A stretch of DNA of 64,000 bases from Haloimpatiens lingqiaonensis (GTDB lineage: Bacteria; Bacillota; Clostridia; Clostridiales; Clostridiaceae), in assembly GCF_044502415.1 (NCBI RefSeq), contig NZ_CP172402.1, one strand, 5' to 3'. The translations under genes were made by a program, and so were the position numbers. Under the pieces are notes generated by a model, which was not told the origin of the DNA, ran no database searches, and worked only from the letters and a program-made list of their open reading frames with translations. Shown here piece after piece: positions 25,370 through 35,379 of the stretch (position 1 is the first letter of the stretch; the number at the start of each line of letters is the position of its first letter).

Positions 25370-25798
25370 TTACTTTTTATTCAAGTTATTTTTATACTTT
25401 TTATTTTTTTTTTCTTTTTTAAAAAATATATGAAAAAAACACCCTATTGTATAAGTAAAAATATTAAATGTTACACGTATTATTTTACCCATAGCTTTGT
25501 TAATTTTATTTATGCTTTTATAAAAATATCTACTAAACAACTTTAAATAAGCAAATATTCCAAAAGCTATATACATATAGCATTGCACACCCATGTAAGC
25601 ATAGTTTGTAGTAAACAAAAATATAAAAACAACTATAGCTGCAAATATCCAAAAAAGTATATCCTGTATGAACAGTATTATTTTATTATTACAAGTTCCC
25701 CTTATAGTTCTATATACATCAAATAAAACTCCTGTCAATACCCCTGCTAAAATATTATATAAAAGTAATTGCAATTGAGACGTAGTTGATAATATCAT
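25370..25798 (-). CDS. yabQ: Spore cortex protein YabQ
   Basis: Membrane protein required for spore cortex formation in Bacillus. 142 residues with four hydrophobic segments (e.g. LLYNILAGVLTGVLFDVYR, ILFWIFAAIVVFIFLF) and a very lysine-rich C-terminus. The FDVYR motif after the first helix is characteristic. It follows yabP by 4 bases, so the pair is surely co-transcribed; in Bacillus the pair is SigmaE-dependent. AAA-rich 3' end makes a long T-tract on the + strand. Confidence 0.93.
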   Translation of the reverse strand: MILSTTSQLQLLLYNILAGVLTGVLFDVYRTIRGTCNNKIILFIQDILFWIFAAIVVFIFLFTTNYAYMGVQCYMYIAFGIFAYLKLFSRYFYKSINKINKAMGKIIRVTFNIFTYTIGCFFHIFFKKEKKNKKYKNNLNKK

Positions 25799-25802
25799 GC
25801 TC

Positions 25803-26096
25803 TTACTTGAATAGCTTGCTTATGATGCTGTCGCTATCCTTTTTCTTTTCTTTATTCATATAGACGCAGGAGTCAATTGTTCCTATTATCACCAGTTCAC
25901 CATTTTGAACATCTAACTTATTCATCTTTAGGTTATTCCCTCTTACTTTTAATTGTCCTAACTCAGTGGTTAAATCTATTTCTTCTTCATTAAAACTTAT
26001 AACTTCTTGGACACCTGTAAGGCTTAACCTCTTTCTACTGTCTAAATTCAAAATGCTTTTATGATCTTGTATTTTAATTTCTTTTTTTATCTCCAT
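25803..26096 (-). CDS. yabP: Sporulation protein YabP
   Basis: 97-residue YabP/YqfC-family protein needed for proper spore morphogenesis. Family blocks are RLSLTGVQEVISFNEEEIDLTTELGQLKVRG and LDVQNGELVIIGTIDSCVY. No signal or membrane helix. Immediately before yabQ. The ATG has AGGAGG upstream. Confidence 0.93.
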   Translation of the reverse strand: MEIKKEIKIQDHKSILNLDSRKRLSLTGVQEVISFNEEEIDLTTELGQLKVRGNNLKMNKLDVQNGELVIIGTIDSCVYMNKEKKKDSDSIISKLFK

Positions 26097-26163
26097 TTAA
26101 ATCCTCCTATAATCCTATAGTATCTATACTTAATATATGATTATAGGTATATCATTAGTACCT

Positions 26164-26406
26164 TTACTCTATTATTTGATACATTTCTTTAGCTGCTTCT
26201 TTTTTAACATGTTCTGCTATATTAATTATCTTAGCTTTTAATTTACCCTTTGCAAATTCTATTTCTATTATATCCTCTTCATTTACCTCAGTACTAGGTT
26301 TTGCAACTTTACCATTAATCCAAACTCTTCCGCTTTCACAAGCTTCTTTTGCTATGGTTCTTCTTTTGATTATCCTTGATACTTTAAGATATTTGTCTAA
26401 TCTCAT
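26164..26406 (-). CDS. S4-domain RNA-binding protein (YabO/Hsp15-like)
   Basis: 80 residues, essentially one S4 domain: MRLDKYLKVSRIIKRRTIAKEACESGRVWINGKVAKPSTEVNEED. In Bacillus the equivalent YabO/RqcP works with RqcH in ribosome-associated quality control, stabilising P-site tRNA during alanine tailing; same role is likely from position and size. Placed between hup and yabP as in many Firmicutes. Confidence 0.92.
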   Translation of the reverse strand: MRLDKYLKVSRIIKRRTIAKEACESGRVWINGKVAKPSTEVNEEDIIEIEFAKGKLKAKIINIAEHVKKEAAKEMYQIIE

Positions 26407-26471
26407 TTAATTCTCCCCCTTGTACAATATGGTTACCCCAAATTATTGTTTATTATTTCTTACTTTAAAGA

Positions 26472-26499
26472 AAAAACCTAGATTTGCATCTAGGTTTTT
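26472..26499 (-). terminator. Terminator of the HU gene
   Basis: AAAAACCTAGA and TCTAGGTTTTT pair over a 6-nt loop on the minus strand, with a T-run. Confidence 0.85.
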
Positions 26500-26526
26500 C
26501 TTTATGTAGCCAATATTATCTAGTAA

Positions 26527-26802
26527 TTACTTATTTACTCTGTCTTTGAACTCTTTTCCTGCTTTAAATACTGGAACAATTGATGCTGGAATTGTTATTT
26601 CCTCTTTAGTTCTTGGATTTCTTCCAACTCTTTCAGCTCTTTCACGAGTTTCAAAAGTTCCAAATCCTATTAATTGAACCTTTTCACCTTTTTCTAATGT
26701 TTCTTGTACGCTTTCTATGAATGCCTTTAATACTGCTTCTGCATCCTTCTTAGTTAATTTACTCTTTTCTGCCATACTAGCGATTAATTCTGCTTTGTTC
26801 AC
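26527..26802 (-). CDS. hup: DNA-binding protein HU
   Basis: Nucleoid-associated dimeric DNA-bending protein. 91 residues, exactly family length. MNKAELIASMAEKSKLTKKDAE helices, GFGTFETRERAERVGRNPRTKEEI (the DNA-clasping arm with the conserved RNPRT) and VPVFKAGKEFKDRVNK C-terminus are all present. Good AAGGAGGT upstream and a strong terminator downstream indicate a highly expressed monocistronic unit. Confidence 0.98.
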   Translation of the reverse strand: MNKAELIASMAEKSKLTKKDAEAVLKAFIESVQETLEKGEKVQLIGFGTFETRERAERVGRNPRTKEEITIPASIVPVFKAGKEFKDRVNK

Positions 26803-26885
26803 TTTTGTTACCTCCTTAAATAATTAGAGTACGCTATTGAATAAGCATATTCTTCATTTTTTTTTAAATTCCTTCTAAAATTTTA

Positions 26886-28340
26886 TTAATTTTTTAATAA
26901 TTTTGCTTGATTCCAGAATTCATCCATTTGTTCTAATGTCATTTCTTCTAGAATTAGGCCATTTTCAATGGCTTTATCTTCTATATACTGAAATCTTTTT
27001 ATAAATTTATATATAGTATAATTTAAAGCATCTTCTGGGTCAATGTCAAGAAATCTAGCAACATTTACACATGCAAATATTAAATCTCCTAGTTCTTCTT
27101 TTATTTTACCCTTATTATTGCTTTTATATACATTTTTTACCTCGTAAAATTCTTTTATAATTTTTTCAAAAGCAGGCTCCACAGAATCCCAATCAAATCC
27201 TACCTTAGCTGCCTTTGCTTGCACCTTATTAGCTCTCATAAGAGCTGGTAACATCTTTGGTATATGCTTTAATGAATCTGTATAGCTAACTAAACCTTGC
27301 TCTTGTTTCTTTATTTTATCCCAATTATCTAATACTTGCTCGGAATTGTCTACTTTTATATCTCCAAATATATGAGGATGCCTATTGATCATCTTGTTAC
27401 ATATAACTTTTATAACATCGTTTATATTAAAGTATCCCTCTTCTTCTCCAAGCTTTGAGTGAAATATTACTTGAAGTAATACATCCCCTAACTCTTCCAC
27501 TAATTTATCTTCATCTTGTTCCTCTATTGCCTCTATAACTTCATAGCATTCCTCTATTAGACATTTTTTTAAAGTTTCATGATTTTGTTCCTTATCCCAA
27601 GGGCATCCATTTTCTCCCCTAAGTATATCCATTATTTCTTTTAAATCATAAAAATCCATTGTAGTATTCAAATCTTTAGGCACATATATAGAAGTTAAAT
27701 AATCTATATCTTCCTGTCTATCAAGCTCATATACTTTTATTTTTCTTATGCTTTCTAAACCCTTCACTCCTGCTGCCCTAACAAAATATATATCAGTGTC
27801 ATCATTGTAATAATCTAATAAAGCTAATTTAACCTCTGAAGCTATAAACCTATTATATACTTGTGTTATTATAAGTCCAACCCTTTTATCTAATATCTGC
27901 TTTTTTATATCAAAAGCATCAATTATCTTAACACCTTCTATAGGATCTAATTTAAGACTTTCCATTAGAGCATCTACAAAGCTTACTGCTGGTAATATTT
28001 CACTATCTATTCCCTTAGTTTCACAAATTCTATTTAATATAGTCACAGATTTTTCTGCTACCAAAGGGTGACCCGGTACCGCATAAACTATATCTTCTTT
28101 ATACTCCATGCTTTTATTAACCAAGTCTTCTGCAATAGACTTATATACCTCATCAAAATTCTCACATTTTTCGTACAGCTCATCATAAGCTTGAAAGTTT
28201 ACACCTAGATTTTTTATATATTCCACTGTAGGGTGTTTAACAGTTCTCAAATACACATGCTTTGACTTCTTTAATAATTCTATAACTCCCACAGTAAGTG
28301 CATCTGGAGCTCCTGGACCTAAACCTACTATTTTAATCAT
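26886..28340 (-). CDS. mazG: YabN: tetrapyrrole methylase-like domain fused to MazG pyrophosphohydrolase
   Basis: 484 residues. Residues 1-~225 form a tetrapyrrole (corrin/porphyrin) methylase-like domain beginning MIKIVGLGPGAPDALTVG, residues ~230-484 a two-repeat MazG nucleotide pyrophosphohydrolase with NGCPWDKEQNHETLKKCLIEE and the metal-binding EELGDVLLQVIFH and KEELGDLIFACVN motifs. The MazG part hydrolyses NTPs and aberrant nucleotides; the methylase part has no known substrate in this fusion. This YabN architecture and position before hup are typical of Firmicutes. Confidence 0.95.
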   Translation of the reverse strand: MIKIVGLGPGAPDALTVGVIELLKKSKHVYLRTVKHPTVEYIKNLGVNFQAYDELYEKCENFDEVYKSIAEDLVNKSMEYKEDIVYAVPGHPLVAEKSVTILNRICETKGIDSEILPAVSFVDALMESLKLDPIEGVKIIDAFDIKKQILDKRVGLIITQVYNRFIASEVKLALLDYYNDDTDIYFVRAAGVKGLESIRKIKVYELDRQEDIDYLTSIYVPKDLNTTMDFYDLKEIMDILRGENGCPWDKEQNHETLKKCLIEECYEVIEAIEEQDEDKLVEELGDVLLQVIFHSKLGEEEGYFNINDVIKVICNKMINRHPHIFGDIKVDNSEQVLDNWDKIKKQEQGLVSYTDSLKHIPKMLPALMRANKVQAKAAKVGFDWDSVEPAFEKIIKEFYEVKNVYKSNNKGKIKEELGDLIFACVNVARFLDIDPEDALNYTIYKFIKRFQYIEDKAIENGLILEEMTLEQMDEFWNQAKLLKN

Positions 28341-28360
28341 AGCCTTACCCTCTTTTATTT

Positions 28361-29896
28361 CTATTTTCTCATGAATCTCTTTTTAAAACTTTTATAACTA
28401 AATATACCCAAAGCGCATATTAATATTCCATAAACTACTATACCAGCTAATATTGCTGAAAGGCAAGAAATATTTATGCTCATTGTATAATTATATACGT
28501 ACTTATAAATAAATACAACAAAAAATGTCATTATTACCGATGCATATAAAGGTTTTATCATAACTTGATAATAATTTACGGATATATTTAAATGTTTTTT
28601 AAGTACTTTCAGATTAAGTAAAGCCGCTGCAATATATCCTAAAATACTCCCAATCACTGCTCCATATACATTTATGGCTGGTATAGAAACTAAATAAAAA
28701 GTTACCAATGACTTTATTATGCATCCTATAAACAAATTTATTACTGGTTTTCTAAAATTCCCTGTCCCTTGAAGAATTGATGTAGTAGTTTGTGCCATTA
28801 TTATAAATGGAATTGATATACTTAAATACTGTAATATATGGTACCCGCCTACTTGCTTGTTAAATACTAAATTTAAAATAGGATGGGCCATAAAGTATAA
28901 TCCAAAAAATGAAGGTATGGATATAATAAAAGAAATTTTCAATGCAGTCTCTACTTTTCTTTTAACTTCCATTCTTCTATTTAAAATAAAAGCTTCTGAA
29001 ATTATAGGAACTAAGGAACTGCCTAAAGCAACAGACAAGCCTAGTGGCACATTTATAAGCACAGATGCTTTTCCTGTAAGCTGACTATATAATACAGTGG
29101 CTTCCTTAGAAGTAAATCCTGCTTGTAAAAGTTTTTGAGGTACTAGTATTGAGTCTACCAAGCTCATTACCCCTCCTACTGCTGCTCCTAATGAAATAGG
29201 TATAGCTATGCTTAAAAGCTCCTCCATAATTCCCTTATCTCTCATTATAAGTCCTCTATAAAATTCTTTTCTTACCCTCACATATTTACTGCACAAATAT
29301 AGGTCTGAAATAATTCCCCCTGCCGCTGCTCCTAAAGCTGCACCTGCTGCTGCAAACTCTATTCCCTTTGGCATTAATAAATAAGCAAGTCCAACTCCAA
29401 CCACTACTCTTCCTACCTGCTCTAACATTTGAGAAACTGCTGTTGGATTCATATTTTGAAGCCCTTGAAAAAAACCTCTTAAACAGCTCATAATTGCTAT
29501 AAATACTGGTGCTATAGCTATAGCAATTAGAGCATAATATGCCTTAGGATCCCACTTCAGGGCATAAACTATATTTTTAGAAAAAGCCAATAAGCTCCCT
29601 GTAAAACCTATGCTTAAAATACCCATCAAAACTACTGAATCTCTTAGAACTTGTACCGCACCACTTCTATCATTAATTGCATTTCTTTCAGAAACCATTT
29701 TTGATACTGCTATGGGTATTCCTGATGACACTGCTATAAATACTGCGTATAAAGGATATGACATTTGGTAATACCCCATCCCCTCGTCTCCAATTAAATT
29801 TTGCACTGGTATTCTAAAAAATATACCTATAAATCTTGTAAATACACTAGCAAGCCCTAAAATTAAAGTTCCCTTTACTAGCGACTGTTTCTTCAT
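28361..29896 (-). CDS. spoVB: Stage V sporulation protein B (MurJ/MOP-superfamily lipid flippase)
   Basis: 511-residue integral membrane protein with about fourteen helices, beginning KGTLILGLASVFTRFIGIFFRIPVQNLIG, the typical start of the MATE-like MVF/polysaccharide exporter group. SpoVB is needed for spore cortex peptidoglycan synthesis and is thought to flip lipid-linked precursors in the mother-cell/forespore membrane. It directly precedes yabN-mazG (20-base gap), as yabM does in Bacillus, and follows spoVT. No truncation. Confidence 0.92.
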   Translation of the reverse strand: MKKQSLVKGTLILGLASVFTRFIGIFFRIPVQNLIGDEGMGYYQMSYPLYAVFIAVSSGIPIAVSKMVSERNAINDRSGAVQVLRDSVVLMGILSIGFTGSLLAFSKNIVYALKWDPKAYYALIAIAIAPVFIAIMSCLRGFFQGLQNMNPTAVSQMLEQVGRVVVGVGLAYLLMPKGIEFAAAGAALGAAAGGIISDLYLCSKYVRVRKEFYRGLIMRDKGIMEELLSIAIPISLGAAVGGVMSLVDSILVPQKLLQAGFTSKEATVLYSQLTGKASVLINVPLGLSVALGSSLVPIISEAFILNRRMEVKRKVETALKISFIISIPSFFGLYFMAHPILNLVFNKQVGGYHILQYLSISIPFIIMAQTTTSILQGTGNFRKPVINLFIGCIIKSLVTFYLVSIPAINVYGAVIGSILGYIAAALLNLKVLKKHLNISVNYYQVMIKPLYASVIMTFFVVFIYKYVYNYTMSINISCLSAILAGIVVYGILICALGIFSYKSFKKRFMRK

Positions 29897-30022
29897 ACAC
29901 TCCCCAACCCCTAAAAAATACTATATTTAATGATATTTTTAATTTTTTTCTAATATTACTCATGATATTATTTTAAAAATGAATATTTATTTATTTTTTT
30001 GTCTATAATCTAAAATGAAAAA

Positions 30023-30051
30023 AATAAATGGCAGATAAACTGCCATTTATT
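30023..30051 (-). terminator. Terminator of spoVT
   Basis: AATAAATGGCAG and CTGCCATTTATT pair over a short loop and are followed by seven T on the minus strand; the stem overlaps the spoVT stop codon. Confidence 0.88.
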
Positions 30052-30592
30052 CCATTTGTTTTCCTAAGAAGGTTGATGCTGTTTGAGCTAATTTAATCTC
30101 TAAATCAGGAGTATCCTTATTTTCTTCTTTACTGATTAAGATTACTGCCCCAATAGCATCCCCTTCTGCTATTATAGGAGCTACCACCTCACCAAAATAT
30201 TTTCCTTCTACCTCCTCATCTTCATACAAAGGCACTAATTTATCCTTATCTAAAACTACATTCTTTCTAGCTTCTATTATTTCACCTAATTCATTACTTA
30301 TTTTCTTATCTAAATACTCCTTTTTAGTGGTTCCACTTACTGAAACCATATTATCTCTGTCGCATATTATTACTATGTTACCAGTAGACTGATTTAATGC
30401 TTCAGCATATTCATTAGAAAAACTTGTAAGCTCATTAATAGGAGAATATTTCTTTAAAATTATTCCTCCTTCTCTATCTGTAAATATCTCCAATGGATCT
30501 CCTTCTCTTATTCTTAAAGTTCTTCTAATTTCTTTTGGTATAACAACTCTTCCTAGATCGTCTATTCTTCTTACTATTCCTGTTGCCTTCAT
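30047..30592 (-). CDS. spoVT: Stage V sporulation protein T, AbrB-type regulator
   Basis: Forespore transcription regulator that adjusts SigmaG-dependent genes. 181 residues: N-terminal AbrB/MazE swapped-hairpin DNA-binding domain (KATGIVRRIDDLGRVVIPKEIRRTLRIREGDPLEIF) and a C-terminal GAF-like domain (~55-178). The start is ATG 30592, preceded by AAGGAGGTAA; 17 extra in-frame codons upstream include the ribosome-binding site and are not coding. Flanked by strong terminators on both sides, so it is transcribed on its own. Confidence 0.96.
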   Translation of the reverse strand: MKATGIVRRIDDLGRVVIPKEIRRTLRIREGDPLEIFTDREGGIILKKYSPINELTSFSNEYAEALNQSTGNIVIICDRDNMVSVSGTTKKEYLDKKISNELGEIIEARKNVVLDKDKLVPLYEDEEVEGKYFGEVVAPIIAEGDAIGAVILISKEENKDTPDLEIKLAQTASTFLGKQME

Positions 30593-30705
30593 TTGTTTAA
30601 TTACCTCCTTAAAATTAAAGTATATAAAATTACTTGTACTCATATTATTTTTCTAAATATGAAATTTTATACACAAATGTTATGTAATAGCCCCTATAAT
30701 ACAAA

Positions 30706-30746
30706 AAAGATACCTAAAGGCCCTGTATTAGCCTTTAGGTATCTTT
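30706..30746 (-). terminator. Terminator of prsA
   Basis: A perfect 15-bp stem (AAAGATACCTAAAGG with CCTTTAGGTATCTTT) with T-run on the minus strand after the prsA stop; it may work in both directions. Confidence 0.9.
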
Positions 30747-30766
30747 AAAATAAAAATTTATTAATA

Positions 30767-31768
30767 TTATAGATTTTTTTCATAAAGCTTTATTTTAGCA
30801 TCATTTTTCCATTTTTCTAGTATTTCTTTCCATTGGGATTGTTTCTTACTTTCTGAAACCATCTTATTTATTTCACTTTTTACTTGATCATATTTTTTAA
30901 TTGGATATTCTTCCTTTTCAATACACTTAATTATATGCCATCCAAATTGAGTTTTTATAGGTGATGATATTTGTCCCTTTGAAAGAGCTTGTGCTGCAGT
31001 CATAAACGTTTTATCGTAGTTTGCATCATTGTAATTAATAAATCCTAGATCTCCACCCTGTTCATTTGCTGCTTTATCTGTGGATACTTCTTTAGCTACT
31101 TTAGCAAAATCTTCTTTTTTATCCAATCTTTCCTTTGCCTTTTTAGCTTCCTCTTCTGTTTTAACTAAAATATGTGCCACATGTATTCTATTTGGTTTTT
31201 CTGTAAATTCTACCATGTGGGAATCATAATATTCTTTTGTTTCCTTTTCTGTAGCCTTTACATCCTTCATAGCAGCTTCATATACCTTAGGAACTACAAC
31301 TCTTATTCTTAAGAAATTTTTTAAAGTTTTTTCTGTAAAACCACCTGCAGTCATTTCTTTCTTAAATTCCTTATCATCTTTATAATTCTTCTTTATAGCA
31401 TCAAATTGTTTATTGACTTCTTCCTCTATTTTCTTTTCATCATATACCTTAAGTTCTTTTGCCTTTTGCATAATAACCATTTCCATAGTTAATTCATCTA
31501 ATACACTTTTTCTAGTTTCCTTTAATTGTGATTTAGCTTCTTCATTTTTTTCATAGTCATTACCATATTTAGCTTTAGCACTTTCTATAGCTTTTACCAT
31601 TTGAGGATATTCATCCACTTCTCCCCTAGTTATCTTTTCTCCTTTTACTTTAGCTACTGTTGATTTTTGAACTCTCTCCGGAGTTTTTTCTATTAAATTA
31701 CATCCTGCTATTGATAACATACATGTTCCTAGCAACACTGATGCAATTATTTTCTTAACCTTTTTCAC
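30767..31768 (-). CDS. prsA: PrsA-type foldase lipoprotein (parvulin peptidyl-prolyl isomerase)
   Basis: Post-translocational folding factor on the outer face of the membrane. 333 residues: lipoprotein signal ending SIAGC (Cys23), N-terminal helical SurA-like region (VAKVKGEKITRGEVDEYPQMV), then a parvulin rotamase domain (~195-290) with IHVAHILVKTEEEAKKAKERL, GGDLGFINY and TQFGWHIIKC, which hold the conserved active-site His and Gly-Gly-Asp-Leu-Gly features. It sits between mfd and spoVT. Confidence 0.94.
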   Translation of the reverse strand: MKKVKKIIASVLLGTCMLSIAGCNLIEKTPERVQKSTVAKVKGEKITRGEVDEYPQMVKAIESAKAKYGNDYEKNEEAKSQLKETRKSVLDELTMEMVIMQKAKELKVYDEKKIEEEVNKQFDAIKKNYKDDKEFKKEMTAGGFTEKTLKNFLRIRVVVPKVYEAAMKDVKATEKETKEYYDSHMVEFTEKPNRIHVAHILVKTEEEAKKAKERLDKKEDFAKVAKEVSTDKAANEQGGDLGFINYNDANYDKTFMTAAQALSKGQISSPIKTQFGWHIIKCIEKEEYPIKKYDQVKSEINKMVSESKKQSQWKEILEKWKNDAKIKLYEKNL

Positions 31769-31828
31769 AATACATTCCTCCTATTTTCTCATCCATAAAT
31801 AGACTCATAAATTAATTCTATCATAAAA

Positions 31829-34800
31829 CTAGTCCTTTTCAACTAATTTACTTATAAACTCAACCATTTCTTTCATAATTTTTACTATTTTTTCTCTTTT
31901 CACTCCCTTAAGCTTATATGCTACAGCTGGCTTTTCTCCAATCTTAAACAATATATCCTTGCCATACTTATCCATAACATTCCTAACAAGCTTTTGGTTA
32001 AAATATGTTTTGTTATGAAACCTAAATACTAATTCATCCTTCTCATCTACTATTTCTTCTATTCCACACTTGCTACCTAAAGCCCTGCTATAAGATATGT
32101 CTATTAAATTATTAACCGCTTCTGGTATATCAGAATATCTATCCTCTATCTCTTCTTGTACATCTAACATATCATCATAAGAGTCTATAGCTGCTATCTT
32201 TTTATATATTTCTATCTTTTGAGTTTCGTCTTTTATATATGTTCCAGATATATATGCATCTACATTAACTTTTATATCTGTCTCTACCTTTTCCTTCTCT
32301 ATATGGCCCTTTAATTGTCTAACAGTTTCCTCTAGCATTCTGCAATATAAATCATACCCTACCGCAGCCATATGACCATGTTGCGCAGAACCCATCATAT
32401 TACCAGCACCTCTTATTTCAAGATCCCGCATGGCTATTTTAAATCCTGAGCCTAGCTCTGTAAAATCTTTAATAGCCTTTAGTCTTTTTTCTGCTACTTC
32501 AGTTAACGCTTTATCCTTTCTATAAGTAAAGTAAGCATATGCTATTTTATTAGAACGTCCTACCCGTCCCCTCAATTGATATAATTGAGATAAACCCATT
32601 TTATCTGCATCATATATAATCATAGTATTTACATTTTGTATATCAATACCTGTTTCTATTATAGTAGTGCAAATTAATAAATTTATCTTTCCATCCATGA
32701 AATCCATCATAACCTGCTCTAATTCTCTCTCTGTCATCTGCCCATGGGCTATGCCTATAGAAGCTTCAGGTACCAATTTACTTAAGTACCCTGCCATATC
32801 CTTTATGTTTTTCACCCGGTTATATACAAAGAAAACCTGTCCATCCCTGCTTATTTCTTTTATTATAGCATCTCTCATCAATTGCTCATTAAATTCTACC
32901 ACATAGGTCTGTACTGGATATCTATCTTCTGGCGGAGTTTCTATTACACTTATATCTCTAACCCCTGTTAAAGACATATGCAATGTCCTAGGTATAGGTG
33001 TGGCTGTTAATGTCAATACATCTATATTCTTTTTCATTTCTTTTATTTTTTCTTTATGAGTAACCCCAAATCTTTGTTCCTCATCTATAATTAAAATACC
33101 TAAATCCTTAAACTTTACATCCTTTTGTAAAATTCTATGAGTACCTATTAAAATATCCACATTTCCTTCTTTTACACTTTTTAAAGTATTTTTTTGTTGT
33201 GCTGATGTTCTAAATCTACTTATCATATCTATCTTTATAGGAAAATCAGAAAATCTTTTTATAATGTTATTATAATGCTGTTCTGCTAATATGGTAGTAG
33301 GAACTAAAAATGCTACCTGTTTTCCCTCCATTACAACCTTAAAAGCAGCCCTTAAAGCTACTTCTGTCTTACCGTAACCTACATCCCCGCAAAGTAATCT
33401 ATCCATTGGCTTGTTGGATTCTAAATCCCCTTTTATATCTTCTATTGCAGTTAATTGGTCCGGTGTTTCCTCGAAGGGAAATTCCTCTTCAAATTGTTTT
33501 TGCCATACTGTATCTTTACCATATTTATTACCCTTCACCGTGGACCTTATAGCATAAAGCTTAATGAGCTCTTCCGCTATGTCATTTATAGATTTTTTAA
33601 CTTTGTTTTTAGTTTTATTCCATTCATTGCTACTTAATTTATTTATTTTAGGAGCTTTTCCCTCGCTACCTATATATTTTTGAACAAGATCTAGCTGCTC
33701 TACTGGCACATAGAGTTTATCATCTTTGTCGTACTCCAATTCTAAATAATCTCTTTTATGTCCCTGTACATCTAAATGCTTTATTCCTTTATATATACCA
33801 ATACCGTGATTAGCATGTACTACATAGTCTCCCAGCCTAAGTTCTGAAAAACTCTTTATTTTACTTACGCCTTTTCCTTTTACCTGCTTTTTCTTTAACT
33901 TTCTTTTAGACTCTCCGAAAACTTCCTTATCAGATATAACACAAAGTTTTATTTCATCAGCCTGAAAACCCTTAAGAAGACTTCCAGAAGTAATAACCAC
34001 CTGAGATACTTTTATTTCCTCCAGTTCTTCACTGTAAAAACTTTCAATGCCCATTTCCCTTAAAGTGTTTACTAATCTTTGTCCTCTTGTTTTAGTTCCT
34101 GATAATATTACGGTTGCATAGCCTTTACTCTTTTTATCCTTTATGTCATCTATTAAAAGCTCTAGCTGCCCATGATAGTTACTTAAGGTTACAGCAACAA
34201 AATCTACTTCTTTAATGTATTTTATAGTATCATTTGGCTTTTTAATAGAATCTATAGTTATAAACAAATTGTTTTTTAAACGTTGAATTGTTTCTTCTTT
34301 AGAAAATAGCAAGTCCCATTGTCTAGATAATATACTTGCCCTTTGAAAAAAGTTTTTATAATCCTCTTCAAATTCAAAATACACACTATCTAGTTTACCT
34401 ATACATCTCTTAGCATCATCTAATATTATAAACGGTTCATTTATATAATCTAATAGTGATGCCTTCTTTTCATAAAAATATGGTATAAAACTCTCAATAT
34501 TGTCAAACTTCCAAGTTTCTTTTAAATACTCTAAATTTTTATTAGTTGCTTTAATCAAATTTTGTAGATTATCTTTTAGTTCTTTACCATTAAAATTACC
34601 TTTTGCTTTTTCCAAGTCTTCTAAAATACCCTTATATCCCCTATCTAAATCCTCTGGAGTAAGTATTACTTCTTTAGCTGGAAATATTTCTATAGAATTT
34701 ACTTTTTCTATACTTCTTTGTGTCTCCAAATTAAAAGTTCTTATAGAATCTATTTCATCACCAAAAAGCTCTATTCTATAAGGACTTGATGCTATAGGAG

Positions 34801-35353
34801 GATATATATCCACAATGCCTCCTCTTATTGAAAACTGTCCCTTTCCATCCACCGAAGGAGTTCTTTCATAGCCGCTTTCAACAAGCTTTTTTATAAGTGT
34901 ATCTAATTCCACATTGCTACCTGTAGAATATTTTAGAGTATATTTTTTAAATAATTCTATTGGAGTATACAATGAGGTAAGTGCTTCTACTGTAGTAATT
35001 ATTATTTTCTTTCCTCTTCTGAGCATTTCCCTTATAACTTTTAGTCTTTCCCACCTTAAATCACCTGACAAAGCATATATGTTATAAAATACTGTTTCTT
35101 TAACAGGAAAATAGTATGCATTGTTTGTGTAAAAAGATATATCTTCATATAAGTTTCTTGCCTCTATATCGCTATGAGTTAATATTAAAATGTTCCTATT
35201 TAATTCACTATAAATACCATTTATTAAATAACTTCTACTTGAATCTGCTACCCCATATATTTCTATAGGACCCTTTTCTGTTTCTATATTTTGAACTATA
35301 TCCTTAAACTTCTTATTTTCCATTAAAGGCTTCATGAGCCCTTGTAATTTCAT
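31829..35353 (-). CDS. mfd: Transcription-repair coupling factor Mfd
   Basis: Dislodges RNA polymerase stalled at DNA damage and recruits UvrA. About 1174 residues, normal size: N-terminal UvrB-like domains, RNA-polymerase-interacting domain (LRLGDYVVHANHGIGIYKGI, ~500), then the translocase with Walker A GDVGYGKTE, DEEQRFGVTHKE (DEEQ box), TATPIPRTL motif, helicase C with RGRVGRS, and TRCF C-terminal domain. The start is ATG 35353, behind GAGAGGTG; an upstream GTG in the same frame is part of that site. pth ends 27 bases before it. Confidence 0.97.
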   Translation of the reverse strand: MKLQGLMKPLMENKKFKDIVQNIETEKGPIEIYGVADSSRSYLINGIYSELNRNILILTHSDIEARNLYEDISFYTNNAYYFPVKETVFYNIYALSGDLRWERLKVIREMLRRGKKIIITTVEALTSLYTPIELFKKYTLKYSTGSNVELDTLIKKLVESGYERTPSVDGKGQFSIRGGIVDIYPPIASSPYRIELFGDEIDSIRTFNLETQRSIEKVNSIEIFPAKEVILTPEDLDRGYKGILEDLEKAKGNFNGKELKDNLQNLIKATNKNLEYLKETWKFDNIESFIPYFYEKKASLLDYINEPFIILDDAKRCIGKLDSVYFEFEEDYKNFFQRASILSRQWDLLFSKEETIQRLKNNLFITIDSIKKPNDTIKYIKEVDFVAVTLSNYHGQLELLIDDIKDKKSKGYATVILSGTKTRGQRLVNTLREMGIESFYSEELEEIKVSQVVITSGSLLKGFQADEIKLCVISDKEVFGESKRKLKKKQVKGKGVSKIKSFSELRLGDYVVHANHGIGIYKGIKHLDVQGHKRDYLELEYDKDDKLYVPVEQLDLVQKYIGSEGKAPKINKLSSNEWNKTKNKVKKSINDIAEELIKLYAIRSTVKGNKYGKDTVWQKQFEEEFPFEETPDQLTAIEDIKGDLESNKPMDRLLCGDVGYGKTEVALRAAFKVVMEGKQVAFLVPTTILAEQHYNNIIKRFSDFPIKIDMISRFRTSAQQKNTLKSVKEGNVDILIGTHRILQKDVKFKDLGILIIDEEQRFGVTHKEKIKEMKKNIDVLTLTATPIPRTLHMSLTGVRDISVIETPPEDRYPVQTYVVEFNEQLMRDAIIKEISRDGQVFFVYNRVKNIKDMAGYLSKLVPEASIGIAHGQMTERELEQVMMDFMDGKINLLICTTIIETGIDIQNVNTMIIYDADKMGLSQLYQLRGRVGRSNKIAYAYFTYRKDKALTEVAEKRLKAIKDFTELGSGFKIAMRDLEIRGAGNMMGSAQHGHMAAVGYDLYCRMLEETVRQLKGHIEKEKVETDIKVNVDAYISGTYIKDETQKIEIYKKIAAIDSYDDMLDVQEEIEDRYSDIPEAVNNLIDISYSRALGSKCGIEEIVDEKDELVFRFHNKTYFNQKLVRNVMDKYGKDILFKIGEKPAVAYKLKGVKREKIVKIMKEMVEFISKLVEKD

Positions 35354-35379
35354 ATAAAACACCTCTCAAGATTTAAATC